Shown piece after piece: positions 1-11,720 of a stretch of 64,000 bases of DNA. The translations under genes were made by a program, and so were the position numbers. The notes under the pieces are model-generated. The model did not search any database. It saw nothing but the letters and a program-made list of their open reading frames with translations, and was not told the DNA's origin. The first letter of the stretch is position 1. Each line of letters opens with the position of its first letter. The DNA lies in NCBI GenBank assembly GCA_024138015.1, contig JAMXBB010000008.1, forward strand, positions 48,398,446 through 48,462,445, written 5' to 3'. Origin of the DNA: Lumnitzera littorea (lineage: Eukaryota > Streptophyta > Magnoliopsida > Myrtales > Combretaceae).

Positions 1-199
1 AGAGAACGTTGAATCCTAGTGTTCAAGGAGAGATTAACGATGCCGAAAGTGATGCTCATGGACATGGTTGAGTTACCCAACAAACACCACGTACTATTGA
101 TGAACAGATATAAGACTTTACTACTATTGTGGCTAATTTAACTATTTTTATACAGAAAGTCTTAAAGACTGACCTAAGAGAGAGAGTAATTGAATAGGG

Positions 200-1260
200 T
201 TGAGAAATGAGAAAGAGGCCTAGAAGGTAGATGAATGAATGAGCACTAGAAGCCTTTATTGTAAACCAAGCACCACCACATCATACCGATAGAATGGCAA
301 GAAGAAGGTTAGAGTTAGATGAAGTGGAAGAGTATGAAGAAGAAGAGGAACAGTACATTAGGATTGATGAGCATGAGATTAGAATGTCGAGAGGTACCGA
401 ACACCTTAAGGTATAGATTTCGAGCTTCAACGAATCTAGTAGTGCTGATGACTACTTAGATTTGGAAGAGAAGATTGAAATGATATTCAACTTTTACGAT
501 TATGAAGATGCTATTCGTATTTGAGTGGTCGTATTGGAATTTTATAAATATGTGGCAATGTGGTGGAAAAAGCTGCAGAATGTTCGCTCGAGGGCCCGAC
601 GAGAAATTTAAGCATGGAATGAGATGAAGAGAGTTTTAAGAAGTACGTTTGTTCCTGAACATTATAAATAAGACACTTTCCGACATCTCCAAGGCTTGAG
701 GCAAGGTAGCAGATCAATGAACGACTATGTCCGAAAGTTTCAATTACTTATGATTTAGTGTGATGTTGACAAACCTAAGATGTGAACTATAGTATGGTTC
801 ATCTCTAGACTATGGTCTGAGATTGGTAACATTGTAGAGCTACAAAACTTCACAACTTTGGATGAAACCATCCAAATGGCACAAGGAGTTGAAAGGCAAA
901 GGTGGAACCAGGTTAGTCGGATGCTAAGTAGCCAATCAATGCTGCCAAATAGAAGTATCATGCTAAGCCAACCAAGGAATGACCGACCATTAAATAGTTC
1001 CGAGGTAGAACGTCGAAGGTAAATGCCAAGTTGACTAGAAGAAGGCCAAGGTAAGAATAAGGCCGAGGAACTTGAGGTTTGAGGAGACCAAGGTCAGAGC
1101 TTTGGAAAAAAGACCTAAGAAATCAAATGCTTTAAATGCCTTGGTTATGGATACGTAGTTAGTCAACATCCTAACCACCAAGTCATGACTATAAAGGGAG
1201 ACAAGCCCTAGTTTAAAGTAGAGAGTACAAGCAAAGGAGAGGAAGAAATGGGAGTTGATT
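200..1260 (+). pseudogene. gag remnant of element H with decayed CCHC zinc knuckle
   Basis: Three frames together show an acidic N-terminal stretch, then the conserved capsid-like core (about 530-780; recognisable short motifs are FVPEHYK, LRQGSRSMNDYV and KFQLLM), then a zinc knuckle at about 1122-1190. The knuckle starts normally (IKCFKC) but the His is Tyr and the last Cys is Gln, so it should no longer bind zinc. In-frame stops at several places, including a TAG in the core, show this is dead. It would have encoded the nucleocapsid/capsid protein that packages element RNA. Confidence 0.8.
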
Positions 1261-1371
1261 AGAAGCTAGAAGAATTTTAGGAAGACCCCGACGCCGAGAC
1301 ACCACCTGAGGGCAGTGTTGAGTACGGCTTTGTCGTTCGATGGTCTCTTAGTGCTTTTGTAGCTAACAAGA

Positions 1372-1890
1372 ATGAATAGGGAGAACCTCTTCCACACGAA
1401 TTGCCAAATGAATGGCAAGCTATGCTCCTTGATCATTAATGGAGGGAGCTGTACCAATGTCATAGCTCAAAGGGTTGTCATGGCCATGAATTTGCTAACC
1501 CTTCCACACCCTAAGTCGTATAAGATTCACTGGTTGAACAAGAAAGCAGGGTTATACGTTGCCAAACAAGTTAGGGTACTGATTACCATTAGTGATAGGT
1601 ATAGAGACTAGGTGTTGTATGATGTCCTTCCCATTTGCGCTTCTCACATATTACTTAGCTGATCATAGTTGTTTGACTTGAGAGTATTACATAATGGGTA
1701 TAGGAACACCTACATGTTCCGAAAGGTTGGGAAGAAAATTATATTGATACCTATGAGTCCTAAAGAAGCCCTAGAAGCCCAAGAAACCAAAGAAAAGGTT
1801 GCTAGGTCTCTACAGCGAAAGTCCTTCAGTTTGCATAAGAAGTCAAGGCTAAGGGCTATGTGCTTCTTTTATTTAAGAGATTCTTAGAAG
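1372..1890 (+). pseudogene. Aspartic protease remnant of element H, catalytic Asp replaced by Asn
   Basis: The frame from 1372 carries the retropepsin signature region: LIINGGSCTNV stands where the family has an Asp-(Ser/Gly)-Gly core, so the catalytic Asp is Asn (codon AAT, one G-to-A change from GAT). The fold continues through the later HILL motif (about 1645-1660) and a second open frame at 1669-1887. A TAG near 1609 and others break it. In the polyprotein this domain would cut gag from pol. It lies between the zinc knuckle and the RT linker, the normal gypsy order. Confidence 0.8.
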
Positions 1891-1899
1891 TGAGAAATG

Positions 1900-2710
1900 C
1901 CGAGAACTGCCTAACAGAAGTGAAAGCTCTCGTAGAAGAGTATGCTGATCTATTTCTTATCAAGACGCTGAAAGGTTTACCACCTTTAAGAGGCATTAAA
2001 CATTGCATTGATCTTTAGCCTAGAACAACCCTACTGAGTCGACCCGCTTATAGGCTCAACCTTGAGCAAGCAAGTAAGCTGAAGAAGCAAGTCGATGAAT
2101 TGGTGAATCGTGGTTATGTCTGAGAGAGCATGAGCCTATGTGTTGTCCCTACCATATTAGTACCAAAGAAAGATGGGTCATGGAGCATGTGCATTGATAG
2201 CCGTACCATCAACAAAATTACTATTAAGTACTGATATTCAATCCTACGGTTGGCTAATATGCTCGATGAGTTACATGGTGCACGCATCTTTTCAAAGATA
2301 GATTTAAAGAGTAACTACCACCAAATACGAATGAGACTAGGAGATGAATGGAAGATAGCCTTTAAGAGACGGGATGGTCTATTCGAATGTATGGTGATAC
2401 CGTTTGGTCTGACGAATAGTACATTCATGTGGCTAATGAATCATGTGCTTAGAACATTGATTGGCAAATGTATTATGGTCTATAGTGTCGACCTCATCAT
2501 CTATGCCAAACATTTGAAAACAATGTTCAACATCTTCCATGCCGAGAGATCATTCGGCAACCTGAAGAAATGTATGTTTTGTCAAAGTGAGGTTGTATTC
2601 CTCAGATATGTTGTTTTAGGGAAAGGAGTTCGAGTTAATGACAAGAAAGTGAGAGCTATTCTTAAGTAGCCTATATCGACTAGTGTTGTTGAAGTTAGGA
2701 GCTTCCATGC
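1900..2710 (+). pseudogene. Reverse transcriptase remnant of element H, active-site YxDD damaged
   Basis: The region opens with the linker before RT (IKHCIDL-like, near 1995-2015) and continues as palm and fingers: KIDLKSNYHQIRM at about 2295-2335, IPFGLTN at about 2397-2417, and the catalytic strand at 2478-2504. The strand reads VYSVDLIIY where the family has V-Y-F-D-D-I-L-I-Y, so the first of the paired aspartates is Val. The longest open piece is 2250-2669, ending in a TAG. Polymerase activity is therefore excluded even without the stops. Confidence 0.88.
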
Positions 2711-2749
2711 TCTCGCTTCATTTTATTAAAAATTCATTTGGAACTTTAG

Positions 2750-3250
2750 TTCCATAACTGCACCATTAACCGAATTGGCTAGGAAGAACACTAAGTTTAG
2801 GTGGTTGAAGAAAGCTTAAAAGAGTTTTAAAGATGTGAAGTCTAAGTTGAAGTTTGCTCTCGTACTCGCCCTGCCAAATTTTGAGAATGTTTTTTAGGTT
2901 AAATGTGATGAGTCGGGTGTCATCATTGGTGCTGTCCTTATCCAAGAGTGCCACCCCATTGCCTATTTCAATGAAAAACTCCGAGGTGCTACCTTAATTT
3001 ACTCAGCCTATGATAAGGTGTTCAATACCCTTGTTCGAATACTCTTGAATTGGTAACATTATCTGTTGTCGAGAGAGTTCATCATCTACTCGGATCATGA
3101 GTCTCTTAAGCATCTTCATAGGTAACAGAAGCTTTCTTAGCATCACACCAAATGGATTGAGTTCTTGGAGACCTTTTGCTATGTCATCAGATATAAGAAA
3201 GGGAGCACCAACACAGTAGCTGATGCTCTTTGTCACTGTCATGCCCTCAT
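2750..3250 (+). pseudogene. RNase H remnant of element H
   Basis: The gypsy RNase H domain follows RT. The first catalytic Asp is visible in KCDESGV (about 2900-2920), and the later Asp in IIYSDHESLKHL (about 3079-3115), followed by KGSTNTVADAL (about 3198-3230) at the domain end. Stops at former Gln codons (for example near 3055 and 3121-3140) interrupt it. It would have degraded the RNA strand during reverse transcription. Confidence 0.8.
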
Positions 3251-3289
3251 CACAACGTTATAAGTTAAGGTATTTGGATTTGGCACTTT

Positions 3290-4180
3290 ACTCAATTAGT
3301 ATGAGCATGATCCACATTTTGGACCCTCGGTGGCCAAGTGTAGTGTTGGAAGAGCTATGGAAGGGTTCTACTTGTGTCAGGGGTTGTCAATGAAGGGCAA
3401 GTAGGTTTGTGTGCCGAGTGACTCGATAAGGGAGCTACTCTTTGGAGAAGCTCATGCCGAGGGTTTGGCTCACTATTTTAGGGAAAGGAGGATGATTGAG
3501 ATATTGAAGGAGCATTTTTACTAGCCTGGGATGATGAAGGATGTGTATCAATCACTTAAGAGGTGCAAGGTATATAAATATGCAAAACAGAGAAAAGAAC
3601 CCTATAGAGAATAAATACCCCTACCTATCCTAAAGCGACCGTAAACCGATCTAAGCATGGATTTCATGCTCAACCTTTCCCAAACATTGAGAAGACATGA
3701 CTCAATCATAGTGGTAGTTGATCAATTTAGTAAGATGGGCTACTTCATTCCCTACCACATAACTAATGATGCTTTATTCGTCGCTAACATTTTTTTACAA
3801 GAAATCGTGCAACTATATGGAGTGCTAAGGAGTATTGTATTCGATCGTGAGTCAAAGTTCATGAGCTTCTTTTGGAAGACCTTATAAAGAAAGCACGGCA
3901 TTAAGCTCCTATTCAGTACTTCTTATCACCCCCAAACAGACAGCTAAATTGATGTTGTGAATAGAATAGTTGGTAGCTTCCTACATATAGCTGTTGGAAA
4001 GAATTTACATGACTATGATTTATGCCTGCCCATCATTGAATTTTCCTAAACCGCTTGACTCACAACTCGATTAGAACATCACTATTTGAGGCCATCTATG
4101 GGCTTAACCCGAACTTACCCTTGGTTTTAATTAACAATCTAACTAAACAAAGGGAGAGTCAATCTGGCCTATAGTGTGCC
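3290..4180 (+). pseudogene. Integrase remnant of element H
   Basis: The N-terminal zinc finger is visible as HAEGLAH (about 3450) followed by RCKVYK (about 3560), where the second Cys of the Cys pair has become Tyr. The core follows: SMDFMLNL (first Asp, about 3657), VFDRESKF (second Asp, about 3840-3860), and HPQT followed by IDVVNR (about 3930-3965), where the catalytic Glu has become Asp. The open frame at 3657-3887 holds the first two acidic residues. The zinc finger and the catalytic triad both carry lesions and stops are frequent. Confidence 0.82.
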
Positions 4181-4189
4181 AAGGAATTC

Positions 4190-4640
4190 TAGAGGTTACA
4201 TCAAAAGATTGTAGAACAATTAGCCAAAACTGTAGCCCAATAGAAGGAAACAAGAAGCTAAGGGAGGAGTGGAGTCGTTTATACCCTTGAAGACCTTCTC
4301 TAGATCCATCTTACCAAAGAATGCTTCCCTAGCAAGAGGATGAACAAACTATCTCTCAAAACAAATAGACCTTATAAGATCCTTCGACGCATTAATGATA
4401 ACGCCTATGAGGTTGATATACCCAAAGGTTTCAATATGTATACCACATTCAACATGGCCTATCTAACTCCTGATGTGCCAGATGCTGACGAAGATCATGA
4501 TTTGAGGGAAAATCTCTAATAACCTCAAGGAGCTAATAGGTTACTGATAATAGGCCCAATCACTCGCGTATGCCTAAGAGGCCTCCAATCTCTCACCTGA
4601 AGGATTCTTTCTCATTAACTTACCAATGACAAGAAACAAT
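4190..4640 (+). pseudogene. C-terminal tail of element H pol
   Basis: After the integrase core a basic stretch with PSKRMNKLSLKTNRPYKIL and INDNAYEVD matches the C-terminal integrase domain of gypsy polyproteins, followed by TTFNMAYLTP and a short acidic tail, then GPITR (about 4553), which commonly closes pol in this lineage. I see no clear chromodomain. Beyond 4640 no coding signal remains. Confidence 0.7.
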
Positions 4641-5580
4641 ATGCTAAAGGAAGATGACTAAATTCCCTAAGAGCTTCGGGCGATTATACTATGCTTTGTT
4701 CGATATCAGGTGCCAATGCTAATTGTCCTCTGGCCGAGCGCTCTATGTCAAGTAATTGAACTTTCAACTACCGAGTAAATGTAGCTAACTCCTGGCTAAG
4801 GACTTCTTTTCTAGCCTCCTTCCAACTTTTATGGCATCCTTTCACATCTCAGCTTCTTTGTCGCTACAACACCTTAATTCCTCTTGCTTGCTATGCTTAG
4901 AGAACCTTTGTATGGATCTAGTGTCACATTGCCACCTAGCCTCTTCATTTGACATTGTACTATTTTTTTTTTCCTTTTTTTTCTTTTATCCTTTTTACCC
5001 CTTTTCGTATGTACAAAGAATCCTCTTTTTGTATATACCTTCTTATAATTTTTTTATTTGTAATGTTACCCTAGGAACTTACTATAAAATGTCCATTCTC
5101 CTTATAAGCTAAAACATCTTACTTTACCGATAAACATTGAATATACTGTTCTTACAAGACAACCCTCTCCAAGTCTATTTTCATATAGTTTTATCTAATC
5201 TTGTTGAGTAGCTCAGGATTAGTAGCGAATGGACCTTGACATTTACTTGTACGTCATATCAAGTGAAGTGTTAAGTTGTGTTATGTTCCTTGGTGTGTCA
5301 TATCTTCTAAGTAGCTTCATGTCAATTACTCTAATTAGTTTATAGACTTACTCACTCTACTTTCTTCGATATTTTGAAGGACCTATTGATTTGAATCTGC
5401 TATGATAAGTCCTAGTGATAATTGAGTTCCTAGGCACATCACTTAAGTAGCAAAAATTTCTATATCCCCTTTCCTACACTTAAAACTGTACATTGTCCCT
5501 AATGTACGAGTTAAGTTACACATGAAATATGTATTAAGGAAAACATATTGTGTAAGGGAATAGAAACGCAGGGAAAAGAA
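4640..5580. other. Non-coding: probable 3' end and LTR of element H, limits not found
   Basis: T-rich runs (4964-4990, 5040-5065) and a TATA-like stretch near 5030 resemble LTR promoter sequence, and the region directly follows pol. I could not pair it with a second copy because the other LTR of H would be off the window, so no ends are given. Sequence at about 5455-5520 already looks like the 3' untranslated region of Athila-like elements, that is element F. Confidence 0.4.
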
Positions 5581-7440
5581 CTAATATTCCCTTGAAAAAT
5601 TAAGATCCTCCAATGCACAAAAGCCACAAGTTATGAAGCAGCAAATTCCAAACTTTACAATATCAGAAAATAGCATCTCCAGATCAAAGCTTCCATTTTC
5701 AGTTCTAGAACTTTTAAGAAAACCATCACTATCCATCCAGTAAAATAGAAAAGAAAAACATGAAAGAGAAAAGAAAATAAAATAAAAACAAAAGCAAATC
5801 CTAAAGAAAAAGCAATAAGGGAGTCTAGAAAGGAAACCAAGTCTTTTGAAATTAAGTACAACCCAGGCAAATGAAAACAAAAGAGAAATAACACTATCCT
5901 TCTAATTATCATCCATAAAGTCCTCCTCATTCCCCTCAAAATCCTCATCACCCTTCCTTTCTTCATCTTTTTCTTCTTCCTCATCCACTTCTTCTTCTAA
6001 ACTTGAAGCTTATTTTGTAATGCCATGTTCCTATTCAAAAGAAAAGAAAATTCAAGTCACTATTTGTTGACCAAAAGTCTCCCTACGCTTAGAATAAAGA
6101 ACTATACCAAAACCATAATCAAGTATCGAAGAAATGATACTATAATTCATTAGGACTTTTATCAAACACTTAGTATGCATGTAAAATGTAATTATGTTCT
6201 TGAGAAATCCTTCATGCAATCCTCACAACTATTGTTACAAAAGAGATTCCAAGCATGCTTAAACTCCTAATTCCTCAATGACATGAATCAATAGCACTTG
6301 TATGTTGATTAAATACTAAAGTCCTAAGTGTTAGAATGAAGAAAAAGACATATAAATGAATAAAATTCAATATTTCAACTCAAACATGCAAGAATCACAC
6401 ACTTATAGTAATGTATTGTAAGTGATACAATTGTGTCACAACCTATGTCACAACCCATGTCTTTCAAACCCAAAGATTAGTGCCAATTTGAAATGACATT
6501 ATCATGTCAATGATGATCAACTACTTAAACCCACAAGATCATGCATGTATATACTTAAATATCACTAAGAAGTAAAAATAAAGTGAAAGCTCTAAATCAC
6601 AAGCAAGAATCACCCTCAAGAAACAATTTCCTTGTCATTAATTCGGATGAAAATCGAAGCATGTGTTTGTTGTGCTACTATTGATAAGCATGACAGTCCC
6701 ACTAGCCAGTTAGCACATAGGGGTCAAGGGGATAACATCCCTTACAGGGTTTCAAGGGTAGTGCCTTGGAAGCTAAATGAGATTTTCAAATTTACACATT
6801 CAACACAATATTGGAATAAGCATGAAACAAGTGGAGATTGAGCTACTTACCTTACTCTTGAAGTGAAGTGGAGTGGTGATAATCCTCATTAGTGTGTAAA
6901 TATAGAGGAAAGTGAAGTGTGTGTGTTTTTATTTTCAAGTGTATGTACATGAGAGAGTGTAAGGAAGAGAGTAGGCCATGTGTTGTATCGTACAAGTGCA
7001 TGTGTGGAAGTGGGAAAGTAAGTTTAGGCACGACCTTAAATAGTATGGATAACATGACCTAAGACATGACCATGTCTTGCAATCATATAACCCCTTATGG
7101 TTGCATTGAAAATTTCAACATAAGGGCACTTGGGAATGACACGTTCGAGAGACACAATTGTATCTCTCGATAGTGAAACTCTTGTCAAGAATTAAAAGTT
7201 AACTCTCGTAGGAACAATACAACTAGAGATATGGTCGTGTCTCTTGGTCGTGTATCACTCATCTAGAATTTTTTTTTTTAAATTATGCTTAATCCTAAGT
7301 ACAATAAATTAAATATAAAAGCAAAATGAAAATTAAATTAAAATATGGAAATGTTAATGTAAACAATAACTAAAATTATCTAAATGCATAAGTTAAGTAC
7401 TAAAATAATGGAAATAAATAAGTGACTTAGGTTGCTTCCC
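5580..7440 (-). other. 3' non-coding region of element F
   Basis: This stretch has the low-complexity, T/C-rich, mostly non-coding look of the region between pol and 3' LTR in Athila-like elements. It is bounded on the right by F coding remnants and holds one short acidic open tail. No 3' LTR matching 23472-24820 was found here, so the F end must lie left of element H or be lost. Apparent open frames at 5581-5984 and 6632-7055 have no family signature and I do not call them. Confidence 0.4.
5902..6003 (-). pseudogene. Acidic C-terminal tail fragment in the 3' region of element F
   Basis: One minus frame reads as a run of Glu and Asp ending MDDN and a TAG stop, with an in-frame stop just upstream. 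Long acidic tails close the extra 3' ORF (env-like or plant transposon protein) of Athila-like elements, so this may be the last piece of that ORF in F. Nothing else of the domain is visible, so the assignment is inference from composition and position. Confidence 0.3.
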
Positions 7441-7563
7441 AAAAGTGTCATGTTTAATATCGATAGCTCAATGAAATACATGACTTACTTACCTTCATCT
7501 TGGTGAAGATGGATCTCCTCCCTTACCTTGTTTTTGAACTCTCCAAACAAGGATAGACTTACT

Positions 7564-7866
7564 CTATTTCCATTGGTCTAGCAAATTCTCTTGTCTAGTT
7601 GCATAAGTTACACTAAGTTTCTTCTTATCACAGCACTCATCAAACTCATATTGCTCGAGTTTCTTCTTTTTGTCTACTTTTTGATTGGATAAAGTAGTCA
7701 TCAGTGGCTTTGAGCTCCCCACTACAAAGGTGTATTCTAAATGATCTTTTGAGTGCTTTTGCTCTACTATCGGTGGTTTTATTTTGGAATGCTCTAACTT
7801 TCTATCCCTTGGTTTGCAAAATGGTTTAAACCCCTTCTTCACTACACTAGACTTATTAGCTCTCAA
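7564..7866 (-). pseudogene. Post-protease ORF of element F, fused across a missing RT-integrase block
   Basis: The N-terminal part is basic and ends in an HLEYTFV motif, which in Athila-like polyproteins stands just before reverse transcriptase. Instead of RT the frame continues into a Lys-rich linker and YEFDECCDKKK, ends at a stop, and about 120 bases later comes the GCTTCCCA-type sequence that in element E follows the integrase stop (13280-13300). So RT, RNase H and integrase are absent between these points. Either a deletion fused the ends or F belongs to a non-autonomous gag-protease family. Confidence 0.55.
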
Positions 7867-7949
7867 CTAAGCTACAACTTCAGGTTGATTAAGGGTTTTC
7901 GCCATCTCTCTATCTCCCTTTTCCAAGCAATGATTCATCGGTTCTTTAA

Positions 7950-8669
7950 CAAGTCTTTCCTACAAACATTCAATAATATTAATGGAATCAACATCATAGC
8001 TTGTTCCCTTTAAGTCAAGAGACTTATGCATTGAATTTGAATTGTGAAAAACAATTTCTTCGTCTTCGACCCTTAAGATGAGCTTCCACTCACTAACATC
8101 AATCATAACCTTAGAAATAGCTCGTAAGGGTCTACTTAAAATTAATGGAACCTCGAGATCCTTATCTATGTCAAGAGTAACAAAGTCCATAGGAAAAATA
8201 AACTTATCAACTCACACCAAAACGTCCTTTATGATGCCTCTAGGGAATGTAATTGACCTATCAGCTAATTGAATGCACATGCATATTGGTTTAGGTTCTC
8301 CTAATCCTAGCTTTTTGAATCATTTGTACGATATCAAATTAATACTAGCTCCTAGATCTACCAAAGCATTTTTGACAAACTAGTTTCTAAGCACACAAAG
8401 AAGAGTAAAACTCCCTAGATCTGTTAATTTCTTTAGCAACTTTTTCTAAAGTAGAGCGGAACATTATTTATTAAGTATCATGGTTGAAGGATCCTCCAAG
8501 CTCCTCTTGTTTGAGAAAAGATCCTTGAGAAACTTTACATACACTGGCATCTATAATAAAACATCAACAAGAGATAAGTACATTGTAGATGCTTGAAAAG
8601 ATCGAGGAAATTTTGAATTGCTTAGTTAGATTAGGGCAATCTTGTCTAAGTCACTGTGGATACGGGATG
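7950..8669 (-). pseudogene. Aspartic protease and gag C-terminus of element F (part left of element E)
   Basis: Reading leftward from the E insertion point: the gag end (MPVYVKFLKDLFS, about 8510-8570), then the protease active site with VDLGASIN at about 8340-8375, keeping its Asp, then ILSRP (the flap-end ILGRP motif, about 8140) and the C-terminal strand in the frame 7960-8190. The same order and motifs occur in element E at 16548-16900, so both are Athila/Tat-type proteases. Several stops and the Gly-to-Ser change in the ILGRP motif mark it as decayed. The coding frame rejoins the part at 20145 if E and one target duplication are removed. Confidence 0.7.
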
Positions 8670-8674
8670 GGTAG
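8670..8674. repeat. Target-site duplication, left copy, of element E (ggtag)
   Basis: Immediately outside the left LTR. The right copy is ggtgg at 20145-20149, one G/A difference. Five bases is the normal duplication length for Ty3/gypsy integrases, and element F gag reads coherently across the site once E is removed. Confidence 0.75.
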
Positions 8675-10118
8675 TGATTTGCTTGAACTATATATAGAAA
8701 AATAAATCGCAAATACTCCAGTAAATATATTGGGTCGGAATCAAGTAATATAAAGAAAGTAAGGTAGTCAGACTCTCAAGGACTAAGAAATTACTGATCC
8801 TATGCTAGTTCTTATCATTATTGAAGCAATCAAAATTAAAATAATTAATTTAATAATTACTCTAAAACTATTGAAAAGAAAATAACTATGAAAAATCTAA
8901 AATTAAGTAATCAATTGAGAATTGTGGGAAAACAAAATCTACCTTAGATTATGCAAATCAAATTGTTATCATATTATATAGATTAATAGCTATATGGTCA
9001 TTTAAGTGAAATTATTATACCTTAAAATTTAAGGATTTAAACCCCTAATTAATTAGTTAGCTTCCGCATCTTCCAATTAACAGTGGACTCTAAATATGAT
9101 CATATATCTCTTAATATTATAATTGTCTAATGTCCTAAATCAATTATCCCTAATGTCTTAATGAATAATCAATCGTCGAACATCGCATTAATCTTTAAAT
9201 AATTTCTAATTAATTCAATTAACTTTGCTTCGACATTGATTAATCAAATCAACTAAGAATTTCTAACAAACCCTAATTAACTTCCATATCATTAGGGTTT
9301 CTAACAATTATAATCAATTGAATAATTATAATTAAAATCATAGAAATTGCAATCATGAATCATCCATATATCTCTTAATCTTATAACATGAACACAATCA
9401 TCATCCTTACTATCTAGGGTTTCTTCAATTCTCACAAATAATTTTAGTTAGCCATGGATTTGAAAACAAAAACATAAATATTGATTGAAATTGTAAGGAA
9501 ATTTATAATTGAAAGCATAAATAATTCACAGAATTGCATAAGAATAATTGAAATAGATGTCACCAATTCTGTATTGGAAAGAAATAAAGCACTTCTCCAA
9601 AATTGCAACTTCAATCTTAGTCTCTACAGCAAAAGCAAAATCCTCTCAATGATTAAAGCACTTCTCCAAAATAATTCTTCAGAAACTATTTAAAACTATT
9701 TTACGACTCTCGATATCTAAGGAAAAGCATCTACCAATCCCCTCCAACCATGAAACATAAGCTCTTTATATGAAAAATTAAGATTGGCTTGCATGAAGTT
9801 TCTTTTTTCATGAAGATCGGCTATGAAGGCCAATAGTGTAAGTACAAGGCTAGCGGCGTAGTCATCCAGGGCTACCAGCATAGTCATCCAGGGTTGCCGA
9901 TGCAAGTTGTAAGCTGTAAGCTGGTTGTTAGGCCGATGGCCTTTAATTCCAAATTGCATAAAATTCCTCTAAATCATCCGTAATTCCACTCTTGAATTCT
10001 CTAATTCCTGAAATGTCCAAATGAACATAATTAAGTACCAATTCTTAATGATTTCTATTAAATCTATAATAATTCTATTTTAATTTGCACTTTAAAACAT
10101 GAAAATATGCCTTTATCA
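8675..10118 (-). repeat. 3' LTR of element E
   Basis: Begins tgattt and ends tttatca on the plus strand, the TG...CA ends expected of an LTR, and aligns along its whole length with 18726-20144. On the minus strand a TATA-like box lies near 9757-9767 (ctttatatg on the plus strand). Differences from the other LTR include substitutions and a longer segment near 9820-9900. The open frame at 9481-9693 is not a gene; the matching frame in the other LTR differs in length. Confidence 0.9.
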
Positions 10119-10132
10119 ACTCCCTCATACTT
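10119..10132 (-). other. Polypurine tract of element E
   Basis: Directly inside the 3' LTR; the minus strand reads a purine-rich ATGAGGGAGT next to the LTR start. A purine tract here primes plus-strand DNA synthesis in LTR elements. Position is exact, purine run is short. Confidence 0.6.
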
Positions 10133-11720
10133 GAACTTTTGTTTGTTCTCAAGCAAAATAAACAAAATTAAAGAAATCTATCATTGAAAATACAAAGTTC
10201 CTAATTGCTAATCCAAGACATCTGATATTTCACATTTTCAAACTTACTAATTTATAATGCCCACAGCTTTAACCAATTCGAAATATGTGATTAGAGTACT
10301 ACAATTAAAATTAATCAGCTATTCTAAAGAAAACAAATTTTAATTCAAGCGTTTAACCTAAGATTTCCATTTCAAAAATAGATACTCGATTCTAAAAGGA
10401 AAAATACCCATTCAAACTTTACTACTGTTAACAAGCATATTATCCATCTATTTATTTTGACAAATAAATTAACAAAGTAGTGAAAGTATATAGTATATGC
10501 TCTATCCCTAGATTTCCTTTCTTTTTATTATAAGCCTTAATTTGCATTCAAATTTCTATTTTCCATTCCCTTTCTTCTCTTTTTTTTTTTTTTTTTAGTT
10601 TAGATACTGAACTTGCCTTTTCACCCTTTTCGTTATAATGAGTGCATTGAGTTGGCACATCTCAAGCCCATCACCCAAGTGACTAGGTTTTAAATGGACC
10701 CTATGAACTCTTCCTCACTTTAAAATTCAAGTTAAGATACTCTTAACTCAATTTCTTGAGTTATTAGAGTAAAGGCTCTCATTTCCTAAATTTTTTTTTC
10801 TTTTTTTTTTTTTGAATGCTCACTATAATTTTTTAGACTTTTTTTATAGAAATCACTAAGTTCAAAGCTTCACTTACCTCTTTCACTAAGTGTTAAAGTA
10901 CCGTTAGAACAACTAAAAAGAATTTATACTAATTAACCTTGCATAGAAGTAAACCCGTTTACTTTTCACTTAAGGACTCAACCGACTTTTAAATTTCAAA
11001 TTCTAAGGCTAAAAACTAAATAAATTAGGTTCCTAAAGAATTATCTAATTAATTTTAACTGAGTACAAAAATCTCAACATTGGTGAGTAGGGCACTAGTG
11101 AATCAATTATTCAAATCACAATCAGATGCTATCAACAATTTCTTTGTATAATCTCCAGATTCAAAACAACCAATTTAAGAACAAGTAAAGTTCAAGTTGA
11201 TAAGAAAGTATAACTATTTATAAACAAAAACCGGTATCAAAATTGATATTTTCATTTCCTATAATTTCTTCCTCTGACTTTAGAATAGACAGTATCCACA
11301 CCGTCTTCTATTCAATATGCAAGAGGAAATAAAAATTCACATAAAAAAAAAATGAAAAACTTATACTCCCTTGGATTCAACTTTCAACAACTATGAAAAT
11401 TCTAAGCATAAGATTATTGCTATTATAGAATTAAAATCTGACCTGTCTCATTAAATGCAAAGAAACAAGAAATAGCAAAGATAGCATAAAAGTATACTGA
11501 AAAGTACATAGTAGAGCTAATGATCCAAAGTTACCCAAACAAATGGGTACTAAATAAAAATAATTGAGTAGCTAAATAAAAGAAAAAGAAAATAAAATAA
11601 AATAAAAAACAAAAATAAAATAACAAAAAAAATAAGAAAAGTATGCAAATATCTAACTGTCTCTATTGGTACTGTTACTCTTTACACTGGAAGTCTAATA
11701 TTGGAACTACTCTATAGCTG
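10133..11720 (-). other. Non-coding 3' spacer of element E
   Basis: AT-rich with homopolymer T runs at 10579-10597 and 10793-10812 and A-rich stretches at 11342-11352 and 11580-11640. No open frame with a recognisable signature. Long non-coding stretches between the 3' ORF and the LTR are usual in Athila elements. Confidence 0.6.

Larger units (their letters stand above)
1..4640 (+). mobile_element. Element H: degenerate Ty3/gypsy retrotransposon, gag to integrase, left end off the window
   Basis: Broken reading frames give the order gag, zinc knuckle, protease, reverse transcriptase, RNase H, integrase and a C-terminal tail, all on the plus strand, so this is one Ty3/gypsy internal region. 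Stop codons are scattered throughout, mostly where Trp or Gln is expected, so it cannot be autonomous. The 5' LTR lies left of the window; the 3' LTR should follow about 4640 but I could not fix its ends. Protease and zinc-knuckle style match elements A, B and C, so they belong to the same broad lineage, but H is in the opposite orientation to every other LTR element up to 37.8 kb. That implies a separate insertion, probably into the 3' region of element F. No functional product is expected. Confidence 0.9.

Noticed and set aside
5581..5984. Two overlapping minus frames rich in Phe and Leu, looking like membrane proteins
   Set aside because: Hydrophobicity comes from T-rich low-complexity DNA; the frame with sense is the short acidic tail at 5902-6003.
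9481..9693. 70-codon plus frame with a partly matching counterpart at 19505-19687
   Set aside because: Both lie in the two LTRs of element E; the similarity is LTR identity, and the reading frames differ.
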